Origin: Enterobacter kobei | GTDB taxonomy: Bacteria > Pseudomonadota > Gammaproteobacteria > Enterobacterales > Enterobacteriaceae | Reading direction: 5' to 3' | DNA length: 64,000 nt | NCBI RefSeq assembly: GCF_018323985.1 | Contig: NZ_AP024590.1 | Coordinates: 62,001 to 126,000, forward strand | Part shown: positions 63,853 through 64,000 of the stretch, in pieces | How the letters are laid out: the number at the start of each line of letters is the position of its first letter | How positions within the stretch are numbered: position 1 is the first letter of the stretch | The notes under the pieces: generated by a model | Database searches by the model: none | The model's input: only the letters and a program-made list of their open reading frames with translations | Told to the model about the DNA's origin: nothing | Position numbers and translations under genes: made by a program

Positions 63853-64000
63853 TTACCCTCCATTCACCCAGATACGCATTTCCCCTTCGCCACGGTTAGC
63901 CCAGCTGAACCATGGAATAAATGTCAGCTTCTGAGGGGTACGGCTGACGGGGGAGGCATCGTAATGCCACAGTGGCTGCTGGTCGGCCTGTGCGGCGGTA
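63853..64000 (-). CDS. 3' end of a GH127-like (beta-L-arabinofuranosidase) gene
   Basis: Only the last 49 codons and stop are in the window. The translated end (LTFIPWFSWANRGEGEMRIWVNGG) resembles the PYYAWANRGxGEM motif typical of GH127 (DUF1680) arabinofuranosidases. The gene runs off the window edge; identity beyond the motif cannot be judged. Confidence 0.6.
   Translation of the reverse strand, partial: TAAQADQQPLWHYDASPVSRTPQKLTFIPWFSWANRGEGEMRIWVNGG

Overview
The window is a stretch of enterobacterial chromosome. Nearly every gene has a recognisable Escherichia coli counterpart, in the same local order as the E. coli 81-82 minute region (yicH/recG/spoT, pyrE, rpmBG/mutM, waa, kbl-tdh, gpmI/secB/cysE, lld, mtl, selAB, yiaY). 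Protein identities look high. The GC-rich sequence, the Klebsiella/Enterobacter-type LPS core block (waaA-waaE-coaD, GT genes, waaL, waaQ-waaC-waaF-hldD) and a GH127-like enzyme beside yiaY point to the Enterobacter/Kosakonia/Klebsiella side of Enterobacteriaceae rather than Escherichia. I cannot fix the genus from sequence alone. No rRNA, tRNA, insertion sequence, prophage or CRISPR array was seen.

Layout. 1-9.2 kb: yicH (cut by the window edge), xanP with a PurR-type operator, then the gmk-rpoZ-spoT-trmH-recG operon (nucleotide metabolism, ppGpp, tRNA modification, recombination). gltS, which lies between recG and xanP in E. coli, is missing. 9.4-16.9 kb: ligB and yicG, then a variable slot where E. 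coli has dinD. Here it holds a membrane acyltransferase and an Ada-type alkylation repair gene coupled to a PEP-mutase/isocitrate-lyase family gene. yicC follows. 17-23.7 kb: rph-pyrE with its attenuator, coaBC-dut-slmA, radC, rpmB-rpmG and mutM.

23.2-37.5 kb: LPS inner-core block. coaD, waaE and waaA overlap or abut. A sulfatase-fold phosphoethanolamine-transferase-like gene is broken by one extra base in a T tract. Two glycosyltransferases, the ligase waaL, two GT-B glycosyltransferases on opposite strands with overlapping ends, waaQ, waaC, waaF and hldD follow. Together these make ADP-heptose, the Kdo/heptose inner core and the outer core, and attach O antigen. 37.7-41 kb: kbl-tdh (threonine catabolism) and another GT2 gene. 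41-48.5 kb: gpmI-envC-yibQ facing yibN-grxC-secB-gpsA-cysE, and trmL.

48.5-57 kb: lldP-lldR-lldD (L-lactate use), yibL, and mtlA-mtlD-mtlR (mannitol PTS) with four palindromic CRP sites upstream of mtlA and a palindromic repeat between mtlA and mtlD. 57-64 kb: yibF-selA-selB (selenocysteine insertion), a ROK sugar kinase, yiaY, a small membrane protein and the 3' end of a GH127-like gene.

I found no convincing new multi-gene system. The best leads are the signal-peptide-like start and four-cysteine pattern of the DNA ligase LigB, the Ada/PEP-mutase gene pair in a variable locus, the loss of gltS, the homopolymer frameshift in the LPS-modifying transferase, an orphan terminator upstream of ligB, and a YibN whose rhodanese loop has no cysteine.
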